The notes: generated by a model from the sequence alone, not told the origin. Positions 32,955-41,992 are shown, counted from the stretch's first letter. The stretch: 44,464 nucleotides of DNA from an uncultured Acetatifactor sp. (GCA_910584375.1 CAJUAH010000035.1:1-44464), one strand, 5' to 3'. Translations and numbers: made by a program.

Positions 32955-34207
32955 AGACAGCAGAGAGATACGCGTCCGCCAGAGAGATGTTTGCGGCGGT
33001 GGGAGTGGATACGGACAGAGCGCTGGAGACTTTGAAAAAAGTCCCGGTGTCCATGCATTGCTGGCAGGGGGACGATGTGACCGGCTTTGACCACGACGGG
33101 CCGCTGACCGGGGGGATCCAGACCACGGGAAATTACCCGGGCAAGGCCCGGACGCCCCAGGAGCTGATGGCGGATATGGATAAGGCCATGTCTTTGGCGC
33201 CGGGAGCGAAAAAAATCAATATACACGCCAGCTACGCCATATTTGAGGAGGGAGAATTTGCCGACAGGAACAGGTTGGAGCCCAAACACTTCGCGGGTTG
33301 GGTGGCCTTTGCCAAAGAGCGGGGCATGGGACTGGACTTCAATCCCACCTTTTTCTCCCATCCCATGGTCAGGGACGGGCTGACTCTGTCCAGTCCTGAC
33401 CCGGAGGTGCGCAAATTCTGGATCGAGCACGGCAGGGCCTGCATCCGCATCTCCCAATATTTTGCCCGGGAGACGGGCGTCCCCTGCGTTATGAATATCT
33501 GGACGGGGGACGGCTTTAAGGATGTGCCCGCGGATCGGATGGGGCCGAGAATGCGTTATAAGGAGTCTTTGGAGGCCATTCTGGCGGAGCCTTTTGACAG
33601 AGAGATGGTGAAACCCTGCGTGGAGTCCAAGGTGTTCGGCATCGGCGTGGAGTCCTATACGGCGGGTTCCGCGGAGTTCACGCTGTCCTTTGCCGCCACC
33701 CACGAGGGCTGCCTGCCGCTGATGGACAACGGCCATTACCATCCCACGGAGGTAGTCTCTGACAAGATTCCCGCCTTGCTCTGTTTTTACCCGGAGATCG
33801 CTCTCCATGTGACCCGGGGAGTGCGATGGGACTCGGATCACGTGCTACTGCTGGATGATGAGACCCGGGAGATCGCCAAGGAGATCGTGCGCTGCGACGC
33901 GCTGGAGAGGGTATATATCGCGCTGGATTACTTTGACGCCAGCATCAACCGCGTCTCGGCCTGGGCGGTGGGCATGAGGAGTTTCCAGAAGGCGCTGTTG
34001 ATGGCGCTCTGTACGCCCAATGAAACGTTTCGGAAATTGCAGGATGAAAGCCGATTCACGGAGCTGATGTCCCTGCAGGAGGCCGTCAAGCTGCTGCCTT
34101 TCGGGGATGTGTGGAACCATTATTGCGCGCAGTGCGGGGTAGTGGGGGATTTTGAACTGTTTGACGAGGTCAGTAAATACGAGCGGGAAGTCCTGACAGG
34201 GCGGTAA
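32951..34207 (+). CDS. rhaA: L-rhamnose isomerase
   Basis: The 418-residue enzyme converts L-rhamnose to L-rhamnulose, and its length matches E. coli RhaA. Recognisable segments are VPVSMHCWQGDDVTGFD near residue 35, TTGNYPGKARTPQEL, KKINIHASYA, GLDFNPTFFSHP, the metal-site stretch MDNGHYHPTEVVSDKI near 260 and VRWDSDHVLLLDDE near 300. The start overlaps the rhamnosidase stop (ATGA), with GAGGAGG upstream. Translation of rhaA may thus be coupled to ribosomes finishing the damaged rhamnosidase, although its own RBS is strong. Confidence 0.98.
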   Translation: MKTAERYASAREMFAAVGVDTDRALETLKKVPVSMHCWQGDDVTGFDHDGPLTGGIQTTGNYPGKARTPQELMADMDKAMSLAPGAKKINIHASYAIFEEGEFADRNRLEPKHFAGWVAFAKERGMGLDFNPTFFSHPMVRDGLTLSSPDPEVRKFWIEHGRACIRISQYFARETGVPCVMNIWTGDGFKDVPADRMGPRMRYKESLEAILAEPFDREMVKPCVESKVFGIGVESYTAGSAEFTLSFAATHEGCLPLMDNGHYHPTEVVSDKIPALLCFYPEIALHVTRGVRWDSDHVLLLDDETREIAKEIVRCDALERVYIALDYFDASINRVSAWAVGMRSFQKALLMALCTPNETFRKLQDESRFTELMSLQEAVKLLPFGDVWNHYCAQCGVVGDFELFDEVSKYEREVLTGR

Positions 34208-34335
34208 AACCGCGGAGCGAGACACGGTATGAACCCGAGGCGGTACAGGGACACGATGCGATCATATCAGGCAATCGCAAGGTAACCGGGTTTTGTATAA
34301 GCTTTGACCTGGCGACACACGGGAAAGGAGAGCAT

Positions 34336-35160
34336 ATGAATATATTGGACGCAAAATTTGTACAGGGTTTTATCAGAATGTGCAACGACGGCTGGGAGCA
34401 GGGCTGGCATGAGAGAAACGGCGGCAATCTGAGCTATCGCATGAAGGAGGAAGAGACGGAGTCCGTGAGAGAGCAGCTGCGGTCGGACGGGGAGTGGAGA
34501 GAGATCGGAACCTCCGTGCCCACGTTGGCCGGGCAATACTTTCTGGTCACAGGCAGCGGAAAATATTTCCGCAATGTGATCCTGGACCCGGAGGATTCCA
34601 TCGCCGTCATAGAGCTGGACGGGGCGGGGGAGCGCTACCGGATCTGCTGGGGACTGGCAAACGGCGGAAAGCCCACCAGCGAGCTGCCCAGCCACCTGAT
34701 GAACCATGAGGTGAAGATGCAGGCGACCGGGGGAAAACACCGGGTCATCTACCATGCCCACACCACCAATGTGATCGCGCTGACCTTTGTGCTGCCGCTC
34801 ACGGACGAGGTATTTACCAGGCAGCTGTGGGAGATGGCGACGGAGTGTCCGGTGGTATTCCCGGACGGCGTGGGCGTCGTGGGCTGGATGGTGCCCGGGG
34901 GAAGGGAGATCGCGGTGGCCACCAGCGAACTGATGAAAAAATACGATGTGGCCATATGGGCGCACCACGGCATGTTTGCGTCGGGGGAGGATTTCGACCT
35001 GACCTTTGGCCTGATGCACACGGTGGAGAAAGCGGCGGAGATATTGGTAAAACAACTGTCCATGTGCCCGCAAAAGCTCCAGACCATCACGGCGCAGAAC
35101 TTCCGGGATCTGGCGGCGGACTTTCATGTGACATTGCCGGAGAGATTCTTATACGAATGA
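34336..35160 (+). CDS. rhaD: Rhamnulose-1-phosphate aldolase
   Basis: The 274-residue class II aldolase, the same length as E. coli RhaD, splits L-rhamnulose-1-phosphate into dihydroxyacetone phosphate and L-lactaldehyde. The N-terminal ERNGGNLSYR, the substrate loop VTGSGKYFRN, the zinc-binding HAHTTNV near residue 140 and HHGMFASGEDFD near 213 are all present. AAAGGAG precedes the ATG. It is the last gene of the rha operon, 128 bases after rhaA, and ends at a strong terminator. Rhamnose mutarotase, lactaldehyde reductase and a dedicated transporter are not in this cluster. Confidence 0.97.
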   Translation: MNILDAKFVQGFIRMCNDGWEQGWHERNGGNLSYRMKEEETESVREQLRSDGEWREIGTSVPTLAGQYFLVTGSGKYFRNVILDPEDSIAVIELDGAGERYRICWGLANGGKPTSELPSHLMNHEVKMQATGGKHRVIYHAHTTNVIALTFVLPLTDEVFTRQLWEMATECPVVFPDGVGVVGWMVPGGREIAVATSELMKKYDVAIWAHHGMFASGEDFDLTFGLMHTVEKAAEILVKQLSMCPQKLQTITAQNFRDLAADFHVTLPERFLYE

Positions 35161-35172
35161 AATATATGAATA

Positions 35173-35218
35173 CAGGGCGGTGCAGTGGGCCAAATCATAC
35201 TGCGCCGCCCTGTTTCTG
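35173..35218 (+). terminator. Terminator of the rhamnose operon
   Basis: Arms 35173-35187 (ACAGGGCGGTGCAGT) and 35200-35214 pair over 15 positions with one wobble, around a 12-base loop, followed by TTCTGTT. It lies between rhaD and the convergent plsC gene. Confidence 0.85.
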
Positions 35219-35266
35219 TTGCATCTTGATTTCGCGCGTCCTGGCGCGCATCCATGTAGCCCCATG

Positions 35267-36019
35267 TCAGCCGGCTTTCATGTCCTCCAGTTCCTTCAGG
35301 TTGCGGTGGTAAGCCTCGGCCATGATCCCCTGTACATAGGCGCTCAGATTCTTGCGGGTATCTTTGTCCAGATCCCTGATATGAAAGGGCTTGCCATATT
35401 CGATAATCACGGTCTGCTTTTTGATGCGGGGCATATGATCCTCGAAGATGCCGTTGGTGCCTGCCATCGTGATCGGGAGCACCGGAACGTCCGCCTTCTC
35501 CGCGATCTTAAAACTCCCCTCATGGAAAGGCAGGAAGTCCTGGTCGGTGCTGTTGCGGGTGCCCTCTGGGAAGATGCAGATGGAGATGCCCGCCTTGGCC
35601 TCTTCCACGCCTTTTAAGATCGTTTTCAGGCCCTTCTTGATATCTTTTCGGTCCAAAAACAGGCAGTGCAGTAAATGCATCCACACATTCAGCAGCGGAT
35701 ACCGCAGCATTTCCAGTTTTGCCACATAGCCGGTGGGACGGGGAACCCGCACATAGGTCAGGATGATGTCAAAGTAACTCCGGTGGTTGCCCACATACAG
35801 CACGGCGGTGTCCCGGGGCACATTCTCCTCGCCCTTGACGATGACTTTGGTGCCGGAGAGACGTATCACCCAGCGAAACGCCCAGTTGACGATGGCCAGG
35901 GAACTTTTGTCCCGCGCCTGGGGATTGAATTTACCGACGATCCACTCCGCCAGCATCAGGGGGATGGAAAGCACCAAAAATAAGAATACAAACAGCAATA
36001 CAAGAATAAATCTGATCAT
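35267..36019 (-). CDS. plsC: 1-acyl-sn-glycerol-3-phosphate acyltransferase (PlsC family)
   Basis: The 250-residue membrane enzyme should add the second acyl chain to lysophosphatidic acid in phospholipid synthesis. An N-terminal membrane helix (about 2-25) is followed by the acyltransferase motifs NHRSYFD near residue 77 (NHxxxxD), the FLDRKD segment, and FPEGTRN near 147, plus VLPITMAGTNG near 180. I start at 36019 (MIRFILVL), where AGGAGGT is 6 bases upstream; the frame to 36046 adds nine residues without a site. Its position, convergent with rhaD, is probably chance. PlsC homologues can also serve other lipid acylations. Confidence 0.92.
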   Translation of the reverse strand: MIRFILVLLFVFLFLVLSIPLMLAEWIVGKFNPQARDKSSLAIVNWAFRWVIRLSGTKVIVKGEENVPRDTAVLYVGNHRSYFDIILTYVRVPRPTGYVAKLEMLRYPLLNVWMHLLHCLFLDRKDIKKGLKTILKGVEEAKAGISICIFPEGTRNSTDQDFLPFHEGSFKIAEKADVPVLPITMAGTNGIFEDHMPRIKKQTVIIEYGKPFHIRDLDKDTRKNLSAYVQGIMAEAYHRNLKELEDMKAG

Positions 36020-36184
36020 AAGACCTCCTATGTGAAAATCCCGCATATCCCCTGCCGATATCAGTGTCTTTCGGGATATGTCGGTCAGAGGTCTGTCAGA
36101 ACCCCTGCGCTACATTTCACTCAGTATAGCATATTTTACCGGATGTGTACATAAGTTAAATTAAAACAACCGGGATGAACCGTT

Positions 36185-36616
36185 ATGAGACAGCATATTA
36201 TGAAGAGTGGAAAAAGGGCGGCGGCGCTGCTGCTGTGCCTGAGCCTGTTGTGCGGCCTGTGTGGCTGCAGTCTGATGAGTACGGAGGAGGTCAAGCTGCG
36301 GGATCTGGATTTTACGATACTCGGCGAGGAGATGGTGCCCGCGGAGCTGGCCACCATGATCGAGGAGCGCAAAGGGGAAACCTTTAAGATGACCTACACC
36401 GACAATAAGAATCTATACATATGCGTGGGTTATGGAAGGCAGGAGACCGGCGGCTACAGCATCACGGTGGATGAACTGTATCTGACGGAGGAGGCTGTTC
36501 ACGTCCAGACCACGCTGCTGGGGCCGGATGTGTCGGAAAAGGGAAATAAATCCCCTTCTTTCCCCTATATCGTGATAAAAACCGAGTATGTGGATCAGCC
36601 TGTGATCTGCAAGTAA
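36185..36616 (+). CDS. Lipoprotein with a PrcB-type C-terminal domain
   Basis: This 143-residue secreted protein has a basic N-terminus, a hydrophobic signal segment and a likely lipoprotein cleavage site with Cys in LCGC (about residue 28), so it should be anchored on the outer face of the membrane. The mature part contains VGYGRQETGGYSITVDELY near residue 80, which matches the PrcB C-terminal domain named after a protease-complex subunit. Its job here is unknown. Start choice is uncertain between 36185 and 36200, as neither has a strong ribosome binding site. A strong hairpin terminator follows the stop. Confidence 0.75.
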   Translation: MRQHIMKSGKRAAALLLCLSLLCGLCGCSLMSTEEVKLRDLDFTILGEEMVPAELATMIEERKGETFKMTYTDNKNLYICVGYGRQETGGYSITVDELYLTEEAVHVQTTLLGPDVSEKGNKSPSFPYIVIKTEYVDQPVICK

Positions 36617-36633
36617 AGAGAATTAAAGAGAAT

Positions 36634-36683
36634 TATGGCCAATCCTGCCTTACTGTTTGGGCCGGATTGGCCATAGTATTTTC
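36634..36683 (+). terminator. Terminator after the PrcB-type lipoprotein gene
   Basis: TATGGCCAATCC (36634-36645) and GGATTGGCCATA (36664-36675) pair perfectly, with further inner pairing, followed by GTATTTTC. It also marks how far intact host sequence extends on the left side of the IS element. Confidence 0.8.
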
Positions 36684-36813
36684 AGCCGTCATATTTTCCA
36701 TAAATTTTTATGGACTTTCTTTTACATGTATGATAAACCTGAATTATTCACAGCTGTGCCGTGAAAGTGGCTGAAAGCCACATAGTTACTGTATTTAAGC
36801 TGCTTATTGCATT

Positions 36814-37599
36814 TCATCTAATAAGTGTGTTTACGATCTGCTGCTTTTGACGCATGAATTCCTTGCGTTCTTTCAGCCTGTATGATTCGCCTTTGATGTT
36901 GACTACTGTGCAGTGATGCAGAACACGGTCCAGAATGGCTGAGGCAATGGTGACATCAGCAAACACCTCATTCCACTGCGAAAAAGTCTTGTTAGAGGTA
37001 AAGACCGTGGATGTCTTTTCATACCGCCTTGCAATGAGCTGGAAAAACAGGTTGGCCCCCTGAATGTCCATAGGGAGATATCCAATCTCATCAATGATAA
37101 GCATCCTGTACTTGGACAGGATTTTTAGCCTGTCTGGCAGCCGGTTCTCAAAGTGGGCTTTCTTGAGCTGTTCAATGAGCTGGTGACAGTTGATGTAGTA
37201 GGTTGAAAACCTGTGTCTTGCAGCTACAAGCCCAAGGGCTGAGGCAAGATGCGTCTTTCCCACTCCCGGCGGCCCCAGAAAGACTACATTTTCCCCGTTT
37301 TCCAAGAAACGCATGGTTGCCAGTTCATCGATCTGGCGTTTATCAATAGAGGGTTGGAAAGAAAAATCAAAGTCGTCCAGAGTCTTTTTAATGGGGAAAC
37401 CGGACATCTGAATCTGTTTCTCATATGCACGTCTGCGCTTGGATTTCGCTTCTTCAGCAAAAATGTGATCCAAAACATCCACGACATTTAATTTCTCCGC
37501 CACCGCCCGTTCCAGGTAGTTGTCCAGAATCTCCAGAGTGTTCTTCATCTTGAGGCTTTCCAGATTCTCTTTCAGCCTGTCCATGGTCAGTTCATTCAT
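36814..37599 (-). CDS. istB: IS21-family helper ATPase IstB
   Basis: The 261-residue DnaC/IstB-like AAA+ ATPase assists the IstA transposase in target selection. Walker A is FLGPPGVGKTH near residue 108, Walker B is RMLIIDEIGYLP near 165, and a sensor segment TVFTSNKTFSQW follows near 198. I start at 37599 (MNELTMDRLKENLESLKMKN), where GAGGTGCT lies just upstream. The start overlaps the istA stop by a few bases, as is usual for the family. The gene looks intact and of normal length. Confidence 0.95.
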   Translation of the reverse strand: MNELTMDRLKENLESLKMKNTLEILDNYLERAVAEKLNVVDVLDHIFAEEAKSKRRRAYEKQIQMSGFPIKKTLDDFDFSFQPSIDKRQIDELATMRFLENGENVVFLGPPGVGKTHLASALGLVAARHRFSTYYINCHQLIEQLKKAHFENRLPDRLKILSKYRMLIIDEIGYLPMDIQGANLFFQLIARRYEKTSTVFTSNKTFSQWNEVFADVTIASAILDRVLHHCTVVNIKGESYRLKERKEFMRQKQQIVNTLIR

Positions 37600-38814
37600 A
37601 CAGCACCTCGTCATATCTGGACAGGTCAGAAGATTTCAGGGGAAAATCAATGACCTTGTCCTGTTCCAAAAGTATATTTTCTGCATCCATTGTCTGTTTC
37701 ATAGTGAGCCGCCTATAGTGCTGCGGATTGACAACCATATCTTTTTTCTGATACGATATCCGGTGCAGGGCTATCTGCTTTCCCTCATAGTAGGCAGCCA
37801 GCATACTGTCGAGGGCTACGACTGCCACATCTTTGCCGATGTACTCCGCCGGCACGGAGTACTGGTTTCCGGCATAGGAGATGAGGCAGTCTTTTTGTAC
37901 CCGGCGCAGGTTGATCTTGTCCATGATGTACTCCCGGCACAGAGGGTTTAACCGTTCCGCTTTCAGACGTTCAAAGGGGATTTCATTGGTGGTGGCGTGA
38001 ACTTTTCCATTGACCTTGTTGCACCAGGCCTGCGCCTGGCCATTGAGGCCTGAAAGACTCTCGTATTTGATTCCAACCATGAAATTGTCTCGTACAAACT
38101 GCACCGTCCGTTCAACCTTGCCTTTTGTCTGTCCTCTATAGGGGCGGCACAAAATCGGTTTGAAGCCGTAGAAGCCTGCAAAATCTTCAAACTGCCGGTT
38201 CAGAGTGGAATCTTCCTGTTTCAGGAGGCGTTTGATGACCACCTGTTTCATGTTGTCATAGAGTATCTCCTCCGGATAACCTCCAAAATACCGGAACGCG
38301 TTCTGATGGCACCGGATCAGTGTATTTGTGCTCATGTCCGTCACAAATTCGATATAACGCATCCGCGAATATCCCAGTATCATAAGGAAACAGTACAGTT
38401 TCTTCCATTTCCCGTCTTCGTATACCAGATGGTCCTCAAAAAAGCCCCAGTCCATCTGCCCCTGTTTTCCCGGCATGGTTTCAAACCGCACCGTTGCTTT
38501 TTCATCCAGGTCCATTTTTTCCCCCGGACGTATTCCTTCACGATGCTGTATTTTCCGTCAAATCCCTGTTCCTGCAGTTTCTCCAGTATCCGTACCGCAG
38601 AATAGGGCGCTTCTTCCAGCCATTGGTCTATCTGCTGCTTGTAGGCATCCAGTTTTGTTGGCTTTGGCTGTGTCAGTGTGTACTCCGGCTTCTGTGGTGA
38701 CTGTGCATACCTCTTTGCTGTCCGGGGATCCATGTGGTATTTTTTCCCAAGCTCCACATAGCTCATTCCTTTTTGTCTGTCATTTCGTATGTCCATCCAG
38801 CTTTCTCCTCTCAT
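37592..38814 (-). pseudogene. istA: IS21-family transposase IstA, frameshifted
   Basis: Two overlapping frames make up one transposase. The first (38814 down to about 38515) carries the N-terminal helix-turn-helix part (MSYVELGKKYHMDPRTAKRYAQ) and runs into YSIVKEYVRG. The second (38515 to 37592) carries the DDE catalytic core (MPGKQGQMDWGFFED, ILYDNMKQVV, CRPYRGQTKGKVERTVQFVRDNF). The switch falls in a run that reads GGGGGAAAAAATGG on the coding strand (38515-38525 on the plus strand is T6C5) and needs a -1 shift. It could be a disabling mutation, a homopolymer sequencing error or ribosomal slippage. Slippage is not the known rule for IS21. Confidence 0.88.
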
Positions 38815-38934
38815 TTCCGACTCCTTTCCCGGACATTTTTGTCCTATCAGGAGTCTATCTTTTTTTCTTTCTCTCCGCCATAAATTTACATTTTTTCTTC
38901 GGCGTTTTCTTACATTTTATCATTGGCGCTAACA

Positions 38935-39015
38935 TTTAAGAGCGCGGTGAGTATCGCGCTGATCATGCTGAGTAACGCATGGGCAAAACGTGCCGGCGAA
39001 GAACGGCTGTTCTAG
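38935..39015 (+). pseudogene. C-terminal remnant of a sugar ABC transporter permease (LplB-like)
   Basis: An open frame from the IS end to TAG 39013-39015 encodes 26 residues (FKSAVSIALIMLSNAWAKRA...ERLF). These look like the last helix and basic tail of a LplB/UgpA-type permease. Its stop overlaps the AGGAGGT of the next permease gene, the normal partner arrangement. The upstream remainder of the gene, about nine tenths of the usual length, is absent from the window, including from the other side of the IS. Confidence 0.75.
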
Positions 39016-39027
39016 GAGGTCCAGATC

Positions 39028-39924
39028 ATGAAAAAGAAGAATAAGATCAAACATACATTTGGAGACAGGCTGTTTTCTCTCTTTATAGGGCTGTTTATGA
39101 TCGCGTTCGTGGTCATAACGCTGTATCCTGTGCTGAATACGGTGGCTATCTCCTTCAACGACGGGATCGACGCCGTGCGGGGCGGCATATATCTGTGGCC
39201 GAGGAAATTCGCTATCAAGAATTACACTACGGTTCTGGGGATGCAGAATCTGGTGACCGGGGCCAAGATCACGGTGGCCAGAACGGTAATAGGTACGGTT
39301 TCTGCGCTGGTGGTAAACGCGCTGCTCGCCTATGTGGTCAGCAGAAAACGCTTTATGTTCAAGCGGGAACTGTCCCTGTTCTGGGTAATCACCATGTACG
39401 TCAACGGCGGCATGATTCCCACGTTTATGCTCTACCGGAATCTGGGGCTGACAAACAGTTTTTGGGTATATGTGGTGCCCGGTATGATCAGCGCCTGGAA
39501 TATGCTGGTCATCCGTACCTATATGACGGGATTGCCCGACAGTCTGGAGGAATCGGCGCAGCTCGACGGGGCCGGGTACTGGACCATCTTTGTCAGGATC
39601 ATTTCCCCTCTGTGCAAGCCGGTATATGCCACCATCGCTCTGTTTGTGGCGGTGGGACAGTGGAACTCCTGGTTTGACGCCATGCTGTACAACCGTATGA
39701 AAACGGAGTATACCACGTTGCAGTACGAGTTGATGAAACTGCTGTCCTCGGTCATGCAGCAGAGCGGCAGCGCGGATTCCGCCAAGTACAGCACGGCGGC
39801 GGTTACGCCCATCACCATCCGTGCGGCGGCCACCGTGGTTACCATGCTGCCCATTATCTGCCTGTACCCTTTCCTGCAAAGATATTTTGTGACGGGCCTT
39901 ACCATAGGCGGTGTAAAAGAATAA
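39028..39924 (+). CDS. Carbohydrate ABC transporter permease (LplC/CUT1 type)
   Basis: The 298-residue inner-membrane permease has six predicted helices and the EAA coupling loop EESAQLDGAGYWTIFVRIISPLCKPV near residue 175, which contacts the ATPase. The LplC subtype is shown by the N-terminal GDRLFSLFIGLFMIAFVVITLYPVLNTVAISF and the insert WFDAMLYN...YTTLQYELMKLL near 212. Such permeases pair with an LplB-type partner and a lipid-anchored binding protein to import oligosaccharides. Here only 26 codons of the partner remain upstream, so the transporter is probably not functional from this locus and may lack its original promoter. AGGAGGT is 7 bases before the ATG. The substrate is unknown. 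Confidence 0.93.
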   Translation: MKKKNKIKHTFGDRLFSLFIGLFMIAFVVITLYPVLNTVAISFNDGIDAVRGGIYLWPRKFAIKNYTTVLGMQNLVTGAKITVARTVIGTVSALVVNALLAYVVSRKRFMFKRELSLFWVITMYVNGGMIPTFMLYRNLGLTNSFWVYVVPGMISAWNMLVIRTYMTGLPDSLEESAQLDGAGYWTIFVRIISPLCKPVYATIALFVAVGQWNSWFDAMLYNRMKTEYTTLQYELMKLLSSVMQQSGSADSAKYSTAAVTPITIRAAATVVTMLPIICLYPFLQRYFVTGLTIGGVKE

Positions 39925-39934
39925 ACAGGATGAT

Positions 39935-39967
39935 AAAAGGCTGCGCCAAGTGCGCGGCCTTTTTATT
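39935..39967 (+). terminator. Terminator after the ABC permease gene
   Basis: AAAAGGCTGCGC and GCGCGGCCTTTT form a stem with one mismatch around CAAGT, followed by a long T-rich tail. Confidence 0.85.
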
Positions 39968-40053
39968 TTTTTATGGAAAAGAGGATAGATATATGAGCGT
40001 GATTGTGGTATTCTGTTAGTGGTATATATTAGAGATTTATGGAGAAATACAGC

Positions 40054-40638
40054 ATGAATTCGCCCCTGTTAAAAACGGAACGCCTGATATTAAGAAGATT
40101 TTCAGATTGTGATATGGAAGCGCTTTTTCTTATTCTGAAAGATGAAGAAGTTAATAAATTTCTACCCTGGTATCCTGTAAAAAACATGGAAGAAACAGAG
40201 AAATTCTATAGAGAAAGATATGTTTCAAAATATGCGCAGTCACAGGGATATGCGTATGCCATCTGCTTGAAAGAAGATGATTTTCCCATAGGTTATATCA
40301 AAGTTGATATGGAAGAACACCATGATTTTGGCTATGGACTTCGTAAGGAATTTTGGCATAAGGGCCTTGTAACCGAAGCGGGGAAAGCGGTTGTGGAACA
40401 GGTGAGAAAAGACGGTTTGCCATATATTACGGCAACGCATGACAGAAACAATCCGAGAAGTGGAAATGTCATGCAAAAAGTAGGTATGATATATTGCTAT
40501 TCATATGAAGAGCAATGGCAGCCGAAAAATTTTCCTGTTATATTTAGAATGTATCAGCTAAATCTTGACGGGAATGATAACTTTGTATATAAAAAGTATT
40601 GGGAGGAGTCGGCCAACCATTTTGTTGAGAGACTGTAG
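40054..40638 (+). CDS. GNAT-family acetyltransferase (RimJ/RimL-like)
   Basis: The 194-residue protein matches ribosomal-protein-type GNAT acetyltransferases: LKTERLILRRFSDCD at the N-terminus, FPIGYIKVDMEE near residue 80, GYGLRKEFWHKGLVTEAGKAVVEQ near 95 and ATHDRNNPRSGNVMQKVGM near 130. It would transfer acetyl from acetyl-CoA to an amine of unknown identity. I prefer the ATG at 40054, which has GGAG 9 bases upstream, over 40039, which has none. The coding sequence is AT-richer than both neighbours, hinting at a different origin. Confidence 0.88.
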   Translation: MNSPLLKTERLILRRFSDCDMEALFLILKDEEVNKFLPWYPVKNMEETEKFYRERYVSKYAQSQGYAYAICLKEDDFPIGYIKVDMEEHHDFGYGLRKEFWHKGLVTEAGKAVVEQVRKDGLPYITATHDRNNPRSGNVMQKVGMIYCYSYEEQWQPKNFPVIFRMYQLNLDGNDNFVYKKYWEESANHFVERL

Positions 40639-40699
40639 CAAATGTACCTGAAGGACACGTCACTATCCGACAGAAGTGGGCGAAAACAGGAGGCGGAAC

Positions 40700-41992
40700 A
40701 TGTTATTAATAGAGAACGGGTATATGATCGATCCTAAGTCGGGTATGGAGGGGAATTACGATATTCTCACCGAGGGGAGCCGGATCAGAAAGATCGGCAG
40801 AGGGCTTGGGGAGAGCCTGACGGCGGCAGAGCGGGAGGCCTGCCAGGTGCTGGATGCCCGGGGGCTGCTGGTGGCTCCCGGTCTGGTGGACGTGCATGTG
40901 CATTTTCGGGACCCCGGATTCACCTACAAGGAGGATATTCTGACGGGGGCTGCTGCGGCGGCCCGTGGCGGCGTGACCACGGTGGTACTGATGGCCAACA
41001 CCAAACCGGCGGTGGACAATGAGGAGACGCTGCGATATGTGCTGGAAAAGGGGAAGACCACAGGCATCCATGTGGAGTCCTGCGCCACTGTGACAGTGGG
41101 CATGCAAGGGCAGGAGCTGGTGGATATGGACGCTCTGGCCGCGGCGGGGGCGGCGGGTTTTACCGACGACGGCATCCCGATTATGGATCCCGATATCGTC
41201 CGCAGAGCCATGGAGAAGGCGGCGCGGTTGGATGTGCCCGTGAGTTTTCATGAGGAGAATCCCGAATTGATTGCCAATAACGGCGTCAACCGTGGCCGGG
41301 CCAGCGCCTACTACGGGATCGGCGGTTCCCCCAGAGAGGCGGAGATCTCCATGGTGGAGCGGGATCTGGGGATCGCCCTGGAGACGGGGGCCTGCATCGA
41401 CATCCAGCATATCAGCAGCCGGGAGGCGGTGGAGCTGGTGCGCCAGGCCAAAAAGAAAGGGCGCAATATCCATGCGGAGGCAACGCCCCATCATTTTACG
41501 CTGACAGAGGAGGCGGTCATAGAGCACGGCACGCTGGCCAAGATGAATCCGCCCCTGCGGACAGAGGAGGACCGGCAGGCCATCCTCCGGGGACTGGCGG
41601 ACGGTACGATAGACCTGATCGCCACCGACCATGCTCCCCACACGGCCCAGGAGAAAGCCCAGGATATCACGAAAGCGCCCAGCGGTATCATCGGCTTGGA
41701 GACTGCCCTGCCTCTGGCCATCACGGAACTGGTAAGGGGCGGGTATCTGTCCGTGAAGGGTGTTCTGGAAAAGATGAGCGCCAATCCGGCGGCCATGTAC
41801 CGTCTGGATGCGGGCTATCTGGCGGAGGGCGGCCCGGCGGATATCATTCTGGTGGACACGGAGGCGACGCAGGTCTTCACCGATTACGCCTCCCGATCCA
41901 GCAACAGTCCCTTTACCGGCCGGGAGCTGTACGGCGTGGTAAAGGTTACGGTCTGCGGCGGGGAGATAGTGTACCAATGTCCAAAGGCATGA
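40700..41992 (+). CDS. pyrC: Dihydroorotase
   Basis: The 430-residue class I dihydroorotase closes carbamoyl-aspartate to dihydroorotate in pyrimidine synthesis. The zinc-site motif DVHVHFRDPGFTYKEDI (near residue 59), the conserved VLMANTKPAVDN, DIQHISS near 235, HAEATPHHFTLTE near 260 and ATDHAPH near 304 are intact, as is the C-terminal SSNSPFTGRELYG. AGGAGG is 6 bases before ATG 40700; the open frame to 40676 adds eight residues without a site. No other pyrimidine genes are adjacent, so it stands alone here. Confidence 0.95.
   Translation: MLLIENGYMIDPKSGMEGNYDILTEGSRIRKIGRGLGESLTAAEREACQVLDARGLLVAPGLVDVHVHFRDPGFTYKEDILTGAAAAARGGVTTVVLMANTKPAVDNEETLRYVLEKGKTTGIHVESCATVTVGMQGQELVDMDALAAAGAAGFTDDGIPIMDPDIVRRAMEKAARLDVPVSFHEENPELIANNGVNRGRASAYYGIGGSPREAEISMVERDLGIALETGACIDIQHISSREAVELVRQAKKKGRNIHAEATPHHFTLTEEAVIEHGTLAKMNPPLRTEEDRQAILRGLADGTIDLIATDHAPHTAQEKAQDITKAPSGIIGLETALPLAITELVRGGYLSVKGVLEKMSANPAAMYRLDAGYLAEGGPADIILVDTEATQVFTDYASRSSNSPFTGRELYGVVKVTVCGGEIVYQCPKA

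Larger units (their letters stand above)
36755..38934 (-). mobile_element. IS21-family insertion sequence (istA/istB)
   Basis: The element is read on the minus strand, istA then istB with overlapping ends, the IS21 layout. The istA-side end is well placed: on the minus strand it starts TGTTAGCGCCAATGATAAAA at 38934 and is followed by repeated AAAATGTAA motifs, as in the multiple transposase sites of the family. The other end is uncertain. TGTGCCGTGAAAGTGG at 36755 is my best candidate because it shares TGT, GCC, TGA and AA-TG spacing with the first end. The true end must lie between the terminator at 36683 and the istB stop at 36814. No convincing target duplication flanks these ends. Confidence 0.85.

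Noticed and set aside
36654..36715. TGTTTGGGCC at 36654 as the left end of the IS21 element
   Set aside because: It resembles the other IS end in places (TGTT-G-GCC, GCCG at the same offset, TAAATTT-TATGG). However, it falls inside a nearly perfect 15-pair terminator hairpin that clearly belongs to the lipoprotein gene, so the match is more likely chance.
36794..36799. TTTAAG at 36794-36799 and 38935-38940 as an IS target duplication
   Set aside because: The left copy would place the end at CTGCTTATTG, which lacks the TG terminus of the family, and the sequence before it does not read as permease.
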